Positions 1 to 6,598 of a DNA stretch of 9,596 bases are shown in pieces. Source of the stretch: Candidatus Sodaliphilus limicaballi (GTDB taxonomy: Bacteria; Bacteroidota; Bacteroidia; Bacteroidales; Muribaculaceae); assembly GCA_018065815.1 (NCBI GenBank), contig JAGHSP010000329.1, positions 1 to 9,596 of the forward strand, given 5' to 3'. The notes below the pieces were generated by a model that saw nothing but the letters and a program-made list of their open reading frames with translations, was not told the DNA's origin and made no database searches. Position 1 is the first letter of the stretch; every line of letters begins with the position of its first letter. The position numbers and the translations under genes are program-made.

Positions 1-1
1 C

Positions 2-85
2 CTTGTGCGAGAGAATGATTTCAGTGAGATCCGCGAGGGGACTACACAAACAAACTATTGGCGTCTTCTATATTTTTATATTTAA
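2..85 (+). CDS. Possible C-terminal tail of an upstream gene (partial, unrecognised)
   Basis: An open frame enters from the left edge and reads about 27 residues (including NDFSEIREGTTQTNYW, then RLLYFYI) before a TAA at 83-85. The composition is protein-like, and the sequence turns AT-rich right after it, as expected at a gene end. No family is recognisable from this fragment. The competing frame starting at position 3 runs through the promoter and into the next gene and looks like a shadow. This is a weak call that rests only on frame and composition. Confidence 0.25.
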   Translation, partial: LVRENDFSEIREGTTQTNYWRLLYFYI

Positions 86-104
86 CATCTATTTGGTTAG
101 ATGT
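85..104 (+). terminator. Small stem-loop, possible weak terminator
   Basis: ACATCTA (85-91) pairs perfectly with TAGATGT (98-104) around a 6-nt loop. It begins on the last base of the putative upstream stop codon. The T-run that follows (110-113) is short and displaced, so termination is only a possibility. Confidence 0.25.
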
Positions 105-109
105 GCTCG

Positions 110-137
110 TTTTACGCTCATGCGGGTTGTAATTTTG
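110..137 (+). promoter_or_regulatory. Bacteroidetes-type promoter for the 83-aa gene
   Basis: TAATTTTG at 130-137 is an exact match to the Bacteroidetes -7 consensus TAnnTTTG. A T-rich near-match to the -33 TTTG box (TTTTA, 110-114) lies at the usual distance of about 16-20 bp. The predicted transcript start is in the low 140s, leaving an A-rich leader of about 20 nt before the ATG at 163. Confidence 0.5.
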
Positions 138-162
138 CACTGTAAAACAAAAAAACACTGTT

Positions 163-414
163 ATGAATACTATCAGCAACTTACACAAGATGACCAACGG
201 CGACCAGATCTATGCATCGCTTGAGTGCAATGGCAAGACTATTTTCAACGTGAGCCAGTGCAATTTCAATAGCCTTGACGACGTGATGCGTTACGTGATG
301 ATGCACGCTGGCATGTTTGGCGGACTAGGCCGCGTGAAGGTTCGCAACGCCAGCCAGGGTTGGAGCACTGCCGTGACCGTAGCTTCACCACGACGCAGTT
401 TGTTGGCCTGCTGA
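163..414 (+). CDS. Small hypothetical protein, 83 aa
   Basis: I do not recognise this protein as a named family. The ATG at 163 follows a well-placed promoter and an A-rich leader (AAAACAAAAAAACACTGTT), typical of Bacteroidales translation starts. The product has no signal peptide or membrane segment. It has a plausible alpha/beta pattern: a beta-like stretch with YASLECNGKTIFNVSQ, a helix-like stretch around DDVMRYVMMHAG, and a closing stretch with VKVRNASQGWSTAV. The last residues (SPRRSLLAC) look low in conservation and the true fold may end near the TVA at about residue 74. It is probably a stand-alone cytoplasmic protein, followed 122 nt later by a gene with its own promoter. The function is unknown. 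Confidence reflects good promoter placement and protein-like sequence. Confidence 0.65.
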   Translation: MNTISNLHKMTNGDQIYASLECNGKTIFNVSQCNFNSLDDVMRYVMMHAGMFGGLGRVKVRNASQGWSTAVTVASPRRSLLAC

Positions 415-479
415 TAGTGCGATTCCACTGCCGCATGCCCTCCTCCAGCCCTCACAAACCCAATCTCCTACCCTCTTTG

Positions 480-511
480 CTTGCCTGTGTGACCAAAAAT
501 TGGTAAATTTG
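480..511 (+). promoter_or_regulatory. Bacteroidetes-type promoter for the methyltransferase gene, with a dyad in the spacer
   Basis: TAAATTTG at 504-511 matches the -7 consensus exactly. CTTG at 480-483 is a one-mismatch -33 box with a 20-bp spacer; a perfect TTTG at 476-479 sits 4 bp further out. The spacer contains the dyad ACCAA-AAA-TTGGT (492-504), which touches the -7 box and could be a small operator, although AT-rich dyads of this size occur by chance. The expected transcript start is near 516, about 20 nt before the ATG at 537. Confidence 0.5.
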
Positions 512-536
512 TGGGCAAATAAGCAAATGAACTACT

Positions 537-1328
537 ATGCCAGAAATCAACAACTATATCATCAAGACGGTGAAGTCGCTTGGCAACAAGCACCACCGCG
601 ACGAGGAGGGCCTCTTTGTGGCCGAGGGAACCAAGTGTGTGCGCGACACATGGGATGCATTCAACTGCCGATGGCTCATTGCCACAAAGGTGTGGTATGA
701 GCAGTGCGGGCACGCCGGACACCGCGAGAAACTGATGTTTGCCAGCAAGCAGCAGCTCGAGCGCATGACGCAGTTCAACACTGCTAGCGAAGTGATTGCC
801 GTGTATGAAACGCCCAAGTATGAAATCAACCCCGAACAGGTGCGCAGCGGACTCAACATCGTGCTCGACAACGTGCAGGATCCAGGCAACCTGGGCACCA
901 TCATTCGACTTGCCGACTGGTATGGCATCAAGAACATCTTTGCCAGCCGCACAACGGTCGATGTGTTCAACCACAAGGTGGTGCAAGCCACTATGGGAGC
1001 AATAGCACGCGTCAAGGTGCACTATGTTGACCTTGAAGACCTTTTCGAGGAATACAATGACATGCCCATCTACGGCACTTTTCTCAACGGCAGAAACATC
1101 TACAACAGCGAGCTCAAGAAGCCATGCTTTGTGGTTTTCGGCAACGAAGGCCAGGGTATCGGAGCCAAGGTTGAGCGCTGCGTCACCGAGCGGCTTCTCA
1201 TTCCCGCCGCACCAGGCAACGGCAGTGAAAGCCTAAACGTGGGAGTAGCAGCAGCCATCACCATCAGCGAATTCATGCGTGACACCCTCAAGTCTCCCAC
1301 AGAGACACAGAGGTCACAGAGTAAATAA
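537..1328 (+). CDS. TrmH/SpoU-family RNA 2'-O-ribose methyltransferase
   Basis: The product is a 263-aa SPOUT methyltransferase that would transfer a methyl group from S-adenosylmethionine to the 2'-OH of a ribose in rRNA or tRNA in the cytoplasm. All three family motifs are visible: motif 1, N112 to R124 (NVQDPGNLGTIIR); motif 2, residues 201-208 (FGNEGQGI); motif 3, residues 230-241 (SESLNVGVAAAI). These form the SAM-binding trefoil knot. The N-terminal part (LFVAEGTKCVRD, about 26-37) resembles the SpoU substrate-binding domain. The exact target (for example 23S G2251-type versus tRNA) cannot be read from sequence, so no symbol is given. The ATG at 537 is placed about 20 nt after the promoter; the nearby ATG at 527 is out of frame. 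The last 11 residues (253-263, SPTETQRSQSK) are encoded almost entirely by the left arm of an inverted repeat and probably are not native to the family. The GxxExxY gene starts 9 nt after its stop. Confidence 0.93.
   Translation: MPEINNYIIKTVKSLGNKHHRDEEGLFVAEGTKCVRDTWDAFNCRWLIATKVWYEQCGHAGHREKLMFASKQQLERMTQFNTASEVIAVYETPKYEINPEQVRSGLNIVLDNVQDPGNLGTIIRLADWYGIKNIFASRTTVDVFNHKVVQATMGAIARVKVHYVDLEDLFEEYNDMPIYGTFLNGRNIYNSELKKPCFVVFGNEGQGIGAKVERCVTERLLIPAAPGNGSESLNVGVAAAITISEFMRDTLKSPTETQRSQSK
1293..1321 (+). repeat. Left arm of perfect 29-bp inverted repeat
   Basis: The arm is an exact reverse complement of 1731-1759. It contains three CACAGAG heptamers (1298-1304, 1306-1312, 1315-1321) separated by A and GT. 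It lies wholly inside the 3' end of the methyltransferase gene, in frame, starting exactly on the codon for residue 253. Confidence 0.93.
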
Positions 1329-1337
1329 AGTATCCCA

Positions 1338-1715
1338 ATGGAAATAAACGATTTAACAAATGAAATTATAGGTGCAGCTATTGAAGTTCACAAAGTCTTA
1401 GGACCCGGTTTATTAGAGAGTTTTTATCAAGATGCTCTTTTGTTTGAATTGAGGTCGCGAGGATTAAATTGTCAAAAAGAGGTTGCTGTGCCCTTGATTT
1501 ATAAAGGAGTCAAACTGGGCGAGGACAAACGAATTGACATTCTTGTTGAAAATCAAATTGTTTTAGAATTGAAATCGGTGCAAAAAATCGAAGAAGTTCA
1601 TCACCTTCAAATATTATCCTATCTCAGACTCTCCAATTTGCGGTACGGGTTGCTGATAAATTTTAATGTTCCGATACTCAAGCAGGGTATATATCGAAAA
1701 GTGAACGGTTATTAA
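1338..1715 (+). CDS. GxxExxY protein (PDDEXK-like nuclease fold)
   Basis: The product is 125 aa, full length for the GxxExxY family. The signature is present: G-L-L-E-S-F-Y in residues 24-30, after an N-terminal helix with IIGAAIEVHKVLGPG. The nuclease-like core follows: D in RIDILV and E-x-K in VLELKSV, a D...ExK arrangement typical of the PD-(D/E)XK superfamily, then a helix HHLQILSYLRL and the late motif YGLLINFN. These proteins are small, cytoplasmic and of uncertain biological role; the fold suggests DNA or RNA cleavage, but no substrate can be stated. The gene is markedly AT-rich and lies between the arms of a perfect inverted repeat, which suggests horizontal acquisition. It starts 9 nt after the methyltransferase stop and ends 51 nt before radA. 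No promoter box is visible in the 9-nt gap, so it is probably read from the upstream promoter. Confidence 0.9.
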   Translation: MEINDLTNEIIGAAIEVHKVLGPGLLESFYQDALLFELRSRGLNCQKEVAVPLIYKGVKLGEDKRIDILVENQIVLELKSVQKIEEVHHLQILSYLRLSNLRYGLLINFNVPILKQGIYRKVNGY

Positions 1716-1730
1716 TAATAAATAAAAATC

Positions 1731-1759
1731 CTCTGTGACCTCTGTGTCTCTGTGGGAGA
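1731..1759 (-). repeat. Right arm of perfect 29-bp inverted repeat
   Basis: The arm is an exact reverse complement of 1293-1321 and carries the three heptamers as CTCTGTG on the plus strand. It occupies the short gap between the GxxExxY gene and radA, ending 7 nt before the radA ATG at 1767. Confidence 0.93.
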
Positions 1760-1766
1760 TATAATT

Positions 1767-3149
1767 ATGGCAAAAGGTAATAAGACAGTTTTCTATTGCA
1801 AGAACTGCGGGGCCGAGTCGCCCAAGTGGGTGGGCAAGTGTCCTGCCTGCGGCGAATGGAACACCTATATCGAAGAACCTGTTGTGGCAAAAAGCAGCCA
1901 TGCAGCCAAGTATGGTGCAGGCGACGACGGGCAACGACGCAGCAACACCCCCGTCAAGATTTCACAAATCAAGGCCGAGGAACTGCCTCGCATCAAGCTG
2001 CCTAGCGGCGAACTGAACCGCGTGCTGGGCGGAGGGCTTGTGCCTGGAAGCATCATCCTCGTGGGCGGCGAGCCGGGCATAGGCAAGTCAACTCTGACAC
2101 TGCAAAATGTGCTGCGCATACGTTCGCGACGCGTGCTGTATATCTCGGGCGAAGAGAGCCCGCAGCAACTGCGCATGCGTGCCGACCGCATAGCTGGCGG
2201 CGATGTCGATTGCGAGTGTTACCTGCTGTGCGAGACTTCGCTCGAGACAATCTTTGCCAGCATACGTGCCGACAAACCCGACCTTATCATCGTGGATTCG
2301 GTGCAGACCATCGCCAGCGACGAGATGGAAAGTGCTGCCGGTAGCGTGAGCCAGGTGCGCGAGTGTGCCGCGGCTTTCCAGCGCTATGCCAAGGAAACCA
2401 ATACGCCCGTTATCCTCATTGGCCACATCAACAAGGAAGGCAGCATTGCCGGCCCCAAGGTGCTCGAGCACATCGTTGATGCTGTGCTGCAGTTTGAGGG
2501 CGACCGACACTACATGTACCGTATCCTGCGTTCTATCAAGAACCGATTTGGCAACACAAGCGAGATAGGCATCTACGAGATGAAACAAGACGGCCTGCGC
2601 GAAGTGACAACCCCCAGCGAAATGCTGCTGTCGCAAAACAACGAGTCGCTCAGCGGCACCGCAATAGGCGTTACCATCGACGGCACACGGCCGTTCCTCA
2701 TCGAGGTGCAATCGCTGGTGAGCACTGCGGCTTATGGTACTGCACAACGTTCAGTCACCGGATTCGACCAGCGTCGCATGAACATGCTGCTGGCTGTGCT
2801 TGAAAAGCGCGTAGGGTTTAAACTCGCGCAGAAAGATGTGTTCCTCAACATTGCCGGCGGACTCAAGGTGAACGATCCAGCCCTTGACCTGGCTGTGATA
2901 TGCGCCATACTGTCGTCAAACGTAGATATGGCTGTGAACAAGAACGTGTGCTTCACAGGCGAAGTGGGTTTGAGCGGCGAGATACGCCAGGTCACACGCA
3001 TCGACCAGCGCATCAGCGAAGCACAGAAACTGGGATTTGACACCATCATTGTTCCTGCCAACAACCTCAAAGGTGTACACGCCACCACAGGCATCAAAGT
3101 GATTGAAGTGAGCAAGGTGGAAGAAGCCTTCTCGCATTTATTCGGATAA
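1767..3149 (+). CDS. radA: DNA repair protein RadA (Sms)
   Basis: RadA is a 460-aa RecA-like ATPase and DnaB-type helicase that helps branch migration during homologous recombination and repair, acting on DNA in the cytoplasm. Domains in order: a C4 zinc finger (C11, C14, C25, C28); Walker A, residues 101-109 (GEPGIGKST); Walker B, about 173-178 (LIIVDS); the RadA-specific KNRFG motif at 258-262; and a C-terminal Lon-protease-like domain without peptidase function (about 290-460; includes FLNIAGGLKVNDPALDLA and GEVGLSGEIRQV). The ATG at 1767 is chosen because MAKGNKTVFYCKNCG is the normal RadA beginning; an in-frame GTG at 1752 would add five residues encoded partly by the inverted-repeat arm and is unlikely. 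No TAnnTTTG box is visible just upstream, so transcription probably continues from the methyltransferase promoter through the cassette. The hairpin at 3201-3236 probably ends it. Confidence 0.97.
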   Translation: MAKGNKTVFYCKNCGAESPKWVGKCPACGEWNTYIEEPVVAKSSHAAKYGAGDDGQRRSNTPVKISQIKAEELPRIKLPSGELNRVLGGGLVPGSIILVGGEPGIGKSTLTLQNVLRIRSRRVLYISGEESPQQLRMRADRIAGGDVDCECYLLCETSLETIFASIRADKPDLIIVDSVQTIASDEMESAAGSVSQVRECAAAFQRYAKETNTPVILIGHINKEGSIAGPKVLEHIVDAVLQFEGDRHYMYRILRSIKNRFGNTSEIGIYEMKQDGLREVTTPSEMLLSQNNESLSGTAIGVTIDGTRPFLIEVQSLVSTAAYGTAQRSVTGFDQRRMNMLLAVLEKRVGFKLAQKDVFLNIAGGLKVNDPALDLAVICAILSSNVDMAVNKNVCFTGEVGLSGEIRQVTRIDQRISEAQKLGFDTIIVPANNLKGVHATTGIKVIEVSKVEEAFSHLFG

Positions 3150-3155
3150 AGGGAG

Positions 3156-3200
3156 GTAACGATAGTAACGTTAATAACGATAATAACGACAATAACGACA
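3156..3200. repeat. 9-bp tandem repeat (five units) after radA
   Basis: Five consecutive 9-mers run without gap: GTAACGATA, GTAACGTTA, ATAACGATA, ATAACGACA, ATAACGACA. The last two are identical and the next nine bases (ATAATCGAG) keep the register as they enter the terminator stem. It begins 6 nt after the radA stop. It looks like a short variable-number repeat and is not coding. Confidence 0.8.
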
Positions 3201-3236
3201 ATAATCGAGGGCCGCAATAGTGCGACCCTCGATTAT
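3201..3236. terminator. Hairpin between convergent genes, likely bidirectional terminator
   Basis: ATAATCGAGGG (3201-3211) pairs perfectly with CCCTCGATTAT (3226-3236). After one mismatch an inner CGCA/TGCG stem continues, with an ATAG loop. T-rich sequence follows on the plus strand (CTTATATTCTT), and the A/T-rich tandem repeat flanks the other side. Its position between radA (plus) and the LRR gene (minus) fits a terminator for radA and perhaps for both. Confidence 0.75.
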
Positions 3237-3244
3237 CTTATATT

Positions 3245-3297
3245 CTTAAAGCGAAGCGTCCTTAAAGGGCGCCAGCCCGTCCTTAAAGCAAAGCGTC
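3245..3297. repeat. Three direct repeats with swapped mini-hairpin cores
   Basis: The units abut with no gap: 3245-3260, 3261-3281 and 3282-3297. Each begins CTTAAA and ends GTC. Between these lies a self-complementary core: GCGAAGC (3251-3257), GGGCGCCAGCCC (3267-3278) and GCAAAGC (3288-3294). A fourth CTTA begins at 3298 and overlaps the stop codon of the LRR gene (TTA at 3299-3301). In the transcript of that gene the array is the first sequence after the stop codon, so it may form small 3' stem-loops. Confidence 0.7.
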
Positions 3298-3298
3298 C

Positions 3299-6200
3299 TT
3301 ACTTTCCCAGAATGATATTGAGCACTGCGTTCACGTCGCTCACGTCGACTACACCGTTGCCATCCACATCGGCACGGCCGCCATACTTGCTTGCGCTGTC
3401 CTTGCCCAGCACGATGTTGAGCAGAATGTTAGCATCGGTGATATCAACCTCACCGTTGCCGTCAACGTCGCCCTTGATACCTTCGCCCATAATGCGAATA
3501 TTGATGGCTGTTGCCGAGTCATAGTGGCTTCTCATATAAGATTCTCCCATATAGATGTAAGCACCTTTGGGTGAAGGCACAAACTGATTGCTTTCATAGT
3601 TGAATGCATATCCGTTTATACTGCTTACATCGACCTTAGGCGTGCAGCACACGGCATTGAGCAAGTTGCTTGAAGGAGCCGACACAGTACCAGTGGCACG
3701 CTGCAAGCGGTAAACCTTGTTGGGAGTGAGATCCTTGAGCATCAAGCCGGTTTCCTTGGGAGTTTGTTTCACTTGTTTCAGGTAAACAGTCTTTTCGGCG
3801 GTCTTGTAATTGTCGGCTACATAGGCCTTTATACCGCTTTTCTCCCAATCGATGGGTAGGTAGACAGCAGCAGCCAGGTTAGTTTGAGCAGTCCGGATAT
3901 AGGCGTTGAGCTGGTCAGTGAGCTTGGTTTGGTCATCCCATTTGTTCCAGTACCACGAAGCCTCGTTCATAAGTCCATAGATGCGGGGCCAGTAGGCATA
4001 GCACATAAAGTTGGCGGCATTGAGTCCGTAGAACTGTCCGCCATAGGTGCGAGCCACAGGAATATCGTTGTTATCGTCAAGGAACAATTCAGTAAGCTTG
4101 GGGCATGATACAAAAGCTGCCTTGCCTATATAACGGCACGATGCGGGCACGGTGAAACTGCCTGTGATATTGGTTCCGTAGAATGCATAGTTACCTATAT
4201 TCTCAAGTCCTTTCATATTTGTAACCTTAAATTCAGTAACATTGTTGCACCCAACAAACGCACTATCGCCAATCTCGGTCATATAGTACTTTTTGTTGGC
4301 CTGGCAATTGCGGTCAATCTCGTACAGGCTACCTGTCCATGAATTGTATGTACTATTGCCTATGTATGGGTTATAGACATACTTTGCAGTACCATCATAA
4401 GTCACACCGTCCACAATAAGCGGCTCGGTGCTGGTGACTGTCATGTGATAGGGGTTAGTCGTGCTATTGTTGCCGTTGTAGGCAAAGTCGTAAGCACCTT
4501 CAAGCACGGTAAACTTGTTCCAGTAGGAATCGCTTTTATAGTTGGCCGATTGCCCGACGGGAACATAGAGTTTGCATCCTGTAGGTATCTGATATGTGCT
4601 TCTCAGATTACCTATTTTGCCCCAGGGGCAGTTGAGGAAGACCTCGGTGAGGGTACTGTTGCTTGACACAAAACTATTGGCAACTTCATTGGCCGATGAC
4701 GGAACGAAAACCCTTGTCAGTGCATTGCCACCAAAGGCACTGGAAGAAATCCTCTTAATGCCGTAAGGCAGCACAATATCGCCGGTGAGGCCACAGCCAT
4801 AGAATGCCTCTTGGCCGATGTATTTGAGGTTGGCATTGAACGTCACCCCTATGAGTTTTTTCTGGCCATAGAAGGCGAACATGCTCAGTTGGCTGACGTG
4901 TTGGCCCAGCACAAGTTTTGTGTCATAGGCCTGCTCCTCGGGGAACACATGGTCGCCGATGGTGACCACGGCATACTTCTTTCCGGTCGGCGTATAGGTG
5001 ATATAACCGGGAACGGTGAGTGTTCCGCTGGCCTTGGAGTTGGTCTGGAATACGAGTTCGGCCCATCCGTCATACTGCACACCGTTGTATGTGTTGCTGT
5101 TGTCGTGGAGGGTGTAGCCGGTGGCACATGTTGAACCGGTGATTTCCTTGAAGTCATTCTGTAACCAGTCATACGAACCCTTCTTAATCGTTTTCCATTC
5201 CTTCCATCCCTCGCAAGAACTGTAGGATGCATAGGCCGGGCGGTAGAGCGTTGTCTTCTTGCAATTATAGAACATGTAGGCAGTAGCATTAGTGGGCTCA
5301 CTAAGGTTGCAATAGAGTGTTGCCAGGTTGGTACAATTGTAGAACACACCGTCCTTCGTTCCTGTAGCTGTGCTGGGAATCTTGGCAATGGAGAGCGATT
5401 TGCAGTTTTGGAACGCATATTGTCCAATCGTAACAAGGCCGTAGGGAAGGTAGATTTCTTCTATGATACTGTTGCCATAGAACGCACGCTCGTCGATGGT
5501 GGTCATGGCCGAGGGGAAGTTGCTTTCGCGCATTATCTTCAATCCGCGCCCTTCGGGGCAGCGATAGAGTATTTTCTGATTCTTGCTGTAAAGAATGCCG
5601 TTCACTGCCGTGTATGTCTGGTTGTTGTCATTAACCGAGAAAGAAAACAGATTGCTTGACCCTATGACAAATGTTATAGTCGCTATTGAATTTACATTCT
5701 TTGGGATAATGATTTCGGTGAGTGAGGTGGAGTTGGCAAAGCACCAGCCGCCCAGTGTTTTGAGATTGGTGTACTTGCTCATGTCAATAGTAACGATGCT
5801 GTTGTTGCCCATGCAAGCACTATCGGAAACAGCAGTGAGTTTGTAGGAATATTTGGCAAAACCATAATCGCCTGTGGGCTTAAAATCGGGAGTCTTGTTG
5901 TCAATGCCCACAAGTGCCATTTCACCGGCAACCGATTTGTTAGGAGCACTAGTTACTACAAGATAAGCACCGTCGCTGCAATAGGTATCATAAGCCAGAC
6001 TACTCTTCACAACCGAAGAGAACTTGCTGCCGCAACCGCTTGCTGAGAGTTTGCTCTTCCATAGTTCTACCGAGTTAGTATGGGTGCGAGGCACATATAA
6101 AGTCATGCCACTGTTGCCAGGCAGACAGGTTTCGTCGGCAATGGAAACATCTGCAGGATTACCCTTGGCGATATATACATTCTTGAGCGCTGAGCATCCG

Positions 6201-6598
6201 TAGAAACAATGATCACTAAGGCGTGTAATACTGCTCGGCAGTCTCACATAGGAAAGATTAGTACACCCTCTTAATGCATATTGGTAAATTGTTTTGAGGC
6301 CATAGCGCACATCCAGTCCTGTGATGTTTGTACACTTGTCAAAAGCACTGGTGCCTATGTAGTCAATAGCATAAATAGTACTATTGTGCGTCACAGTTGA
6401 CTGAACAATAACCTGCAAACTCGACTGCGCCTTACCACTGGTGCTGAGGCCAGTGATAGCCACCTTAGCATAGTCGGTCGAGGTTGATTCCTGAATAATG
6501 CGGTAAGCGAGGTTTCCCTCCTCAAAGGTGTCGCCAACGGCAGCAGAAGCCACAAAGGCAACAAGCGACGACAATAATAGTACTGTTAGTTTTTTCAT
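3299..6598 (-). CDS. Secreted BspA-like leucine-rich-repeat protein with C-terminal dockerin
   Basis: This 1099-aa protein has a Sec signal peptide (MKKLTVLLLSSLVAFVASA, likely cut after A19). It has several LRR_5 (BspA/Treponema pallidum-type) blocks, at about 80-195, 260-450, 545-680 and 775-870, with repeated phrases such as IGxxAFxxC and LTEIxIP. The blocks are separated by linkers of the type LYVP...W...GSYDW and YDGxAxYVY. A non-LRR domain (about 905-1035; LMLKDLTPNKVYRLQ, SSNLL) precedes a dockerin type I-like pair at 1042-1099, whose two calcium loops are DVDGNGEVDITD and DVDGNGVVDVSD. Such LRRs mediate adhesion or carbohydrate/protein binding on the cell surface; a dockerin normally docks to a cohesin, but none is encoded here and no T9SS tail is evident. 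The ATG at 6598 precedes KKLT and the signal peptide, so the start is firm. It lies 39 bp downstream of a paralogue, with no minus-strand promoter box between, so the two are probably one operon. Confidence 0.93.
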   Translation of the reverse strand: MKKLTVLLLSSLVAFVASAAVGDTFEEGNLAYRIIQESTSTDYAKVAITGLSTSGKAQSSLQVIVQSTVTHNSTIYAIDYIGTSAFDKCTNITGLDVRYGLKTIYQYALRGCTNLSYVRLPSSITRLSDHCFYGCSALKNVYIAKGNPADVSIADETCLPGNSGMTLYVPRTHTNSVELWKSKLSASGCGSKFSSVVKSSLAYDTYCSDGAYLVVTSAPNKSVAGEMALVGIDNKTPDFKPTGDYGFAKYSYKLTAVSDSACMGNNSIVTIDMSKYTNLKTLGGWCFANSTSLTEIIIPKNVNSIATITFVIGSSNLFSFSVNDNNQTYTAVNGILYSKNQKILYRCPEGRGLKIMRESNFPSAMTTIDERAFYGNSIIEEIYLPYGLVTIGQYAFQNCKSLSIAKIPSTATGTKDGVFYNCTNLATLYCNLSEPTNATAYMFYNCKKTTLYRPAYASYSSCEGWKEWKTIKKGSYDWLQNDFKEITGSTCATGYTLHDNSNTYNGVQYDGWAELVFQTNSKASGTLTVPGYITYTPTGKKYAVVTIGDHVFPEEQAYDTKLVLGQHVSQLSMFAFYGQKKLIGVTFNANLKYIGQEAFYGCGLTGDIVLPYGIKRISSSAFGGNALTRVFVPSSANEVANSFVSSNSTLTEVFLNCPWGKIGNLRSTYQIPTGCKLYVPVGQSANYKSDSYWNKFTVLEGAYDFAYNGNNSTTNPYHMTVTSTEPLIVDGVTYDGTAKYVYNPYIGNSTYNSWTGSLYEIDRNCQANKKYYMTEIGDSAFVGCNNVTEFKVTNMKGLENIGNYAFYGTNITGSFTVPASCRYIGKAAFVSCPKLTELFLDDNNDIPVARTYGGQFYGLNAANFMCYAYWPRIYGLMNEASWYWNKWDDQTKLTDQLNAYIRTAQTNLAAAVYLPIDWEKSGIKAYVADNYKTAEKTVYLKQVKQTPKETGLMLKDLTPNKVYRLQRATGTVSAPSSNLLNAVCCTPKVDVSSINGYAFNYESNQFVPSPKGAYIYMGESYMRSHYDSATAINIRIMGEGIKGDVDGNGEVDITDANILLNIVLGKDSASKYGGRADVDGNGVVDVSDVNAVLNIILGK
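3426..3475 (-). repeat. 50-bp identical segment shared by the two dockerin tails (copy 1)
   Basis: These 50 bases are identical to 6765-6814, in the same orientation. They encode the first calcium loop and following helix of the dockerin (GDVDGNGEVDITDANI). Identity at silent positions over this length suggests recent duplication or gene conversion. The direct repeats are about 3.3 kb apart and could support deletion by homologous recombination. Confidence 0.85.

Larger units (their letters stand above)
1293..1759 (+). mobile_element. Inverted-repeat-bounded GxxExxY cassette (putative inserted element)
   Basis: A 467-bp segment is bounded by perfect 29-bp inverted repeats and carries a single gene that is much more AT-rich than its neighbours (for example 21 G+C in the 60 nt 1381-1440, against GC-rich flanks). 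The outer ends fall at the last codons of the methyltransferase and just before the radA start, which is the pattern expected for a unit inserted between two adjacent genes. I see no target-site duplication: the left flank reads CTCAAG and the right flank TATAAT. There is no transposase inside, so any movement would have to be in trans or by another mechanism. Being an element is inference; the repeats and the composition shift are directly visible. Confidence 0.55.

Noticed and set aside
468..1022. Long minus-strand open frame (184 aa) opposite the methyltransferase
   Set aside because: The plus-strand frame carries all three SPOUT motifs; the antisense frame is Cys/His/Leu-rich shadow sequence with no recognisable motif.
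1287..1765. Target-site duplication around the GxxExxY cassette
   Set aside because: The six bases outside each arm (CTCAAG and TATAAT) do not match, so no duplication can be claimed.
1752..1766. Alternative GTG start for radA adding MGDII
   Set aside because: It is encoded partly by the inverted-repeat arm, and the ATG at 1767 gives the usual RadA N-terminus.
1614..1934. Minus-strand open frame covering the right repeat arm and the radA start
   Set aside because: It spans two real plus-strand genes and the repeat; the HRDTEVTED phrase comes from the repeat arm itself, not from a gene.
2088..2747. Minus-strand open frame of 219 aa opposite radA
   Set aside because: It is a shadow of radA, a strongly conserved gene on the plus strand; GC-rich codons produce the long antisense frame.
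3245..3297. CRISPR-like array
   Set aside because: The repeats abut without unique spacers of proper length and there are no cas genes; they are short hairpin repeats.
4811..5134. Plus-strand open frame of 107 aa inside the first LRR gene
   Set aside because: It is antisense shadow of repetitive LRR coding sequence, with no promoter or motif.
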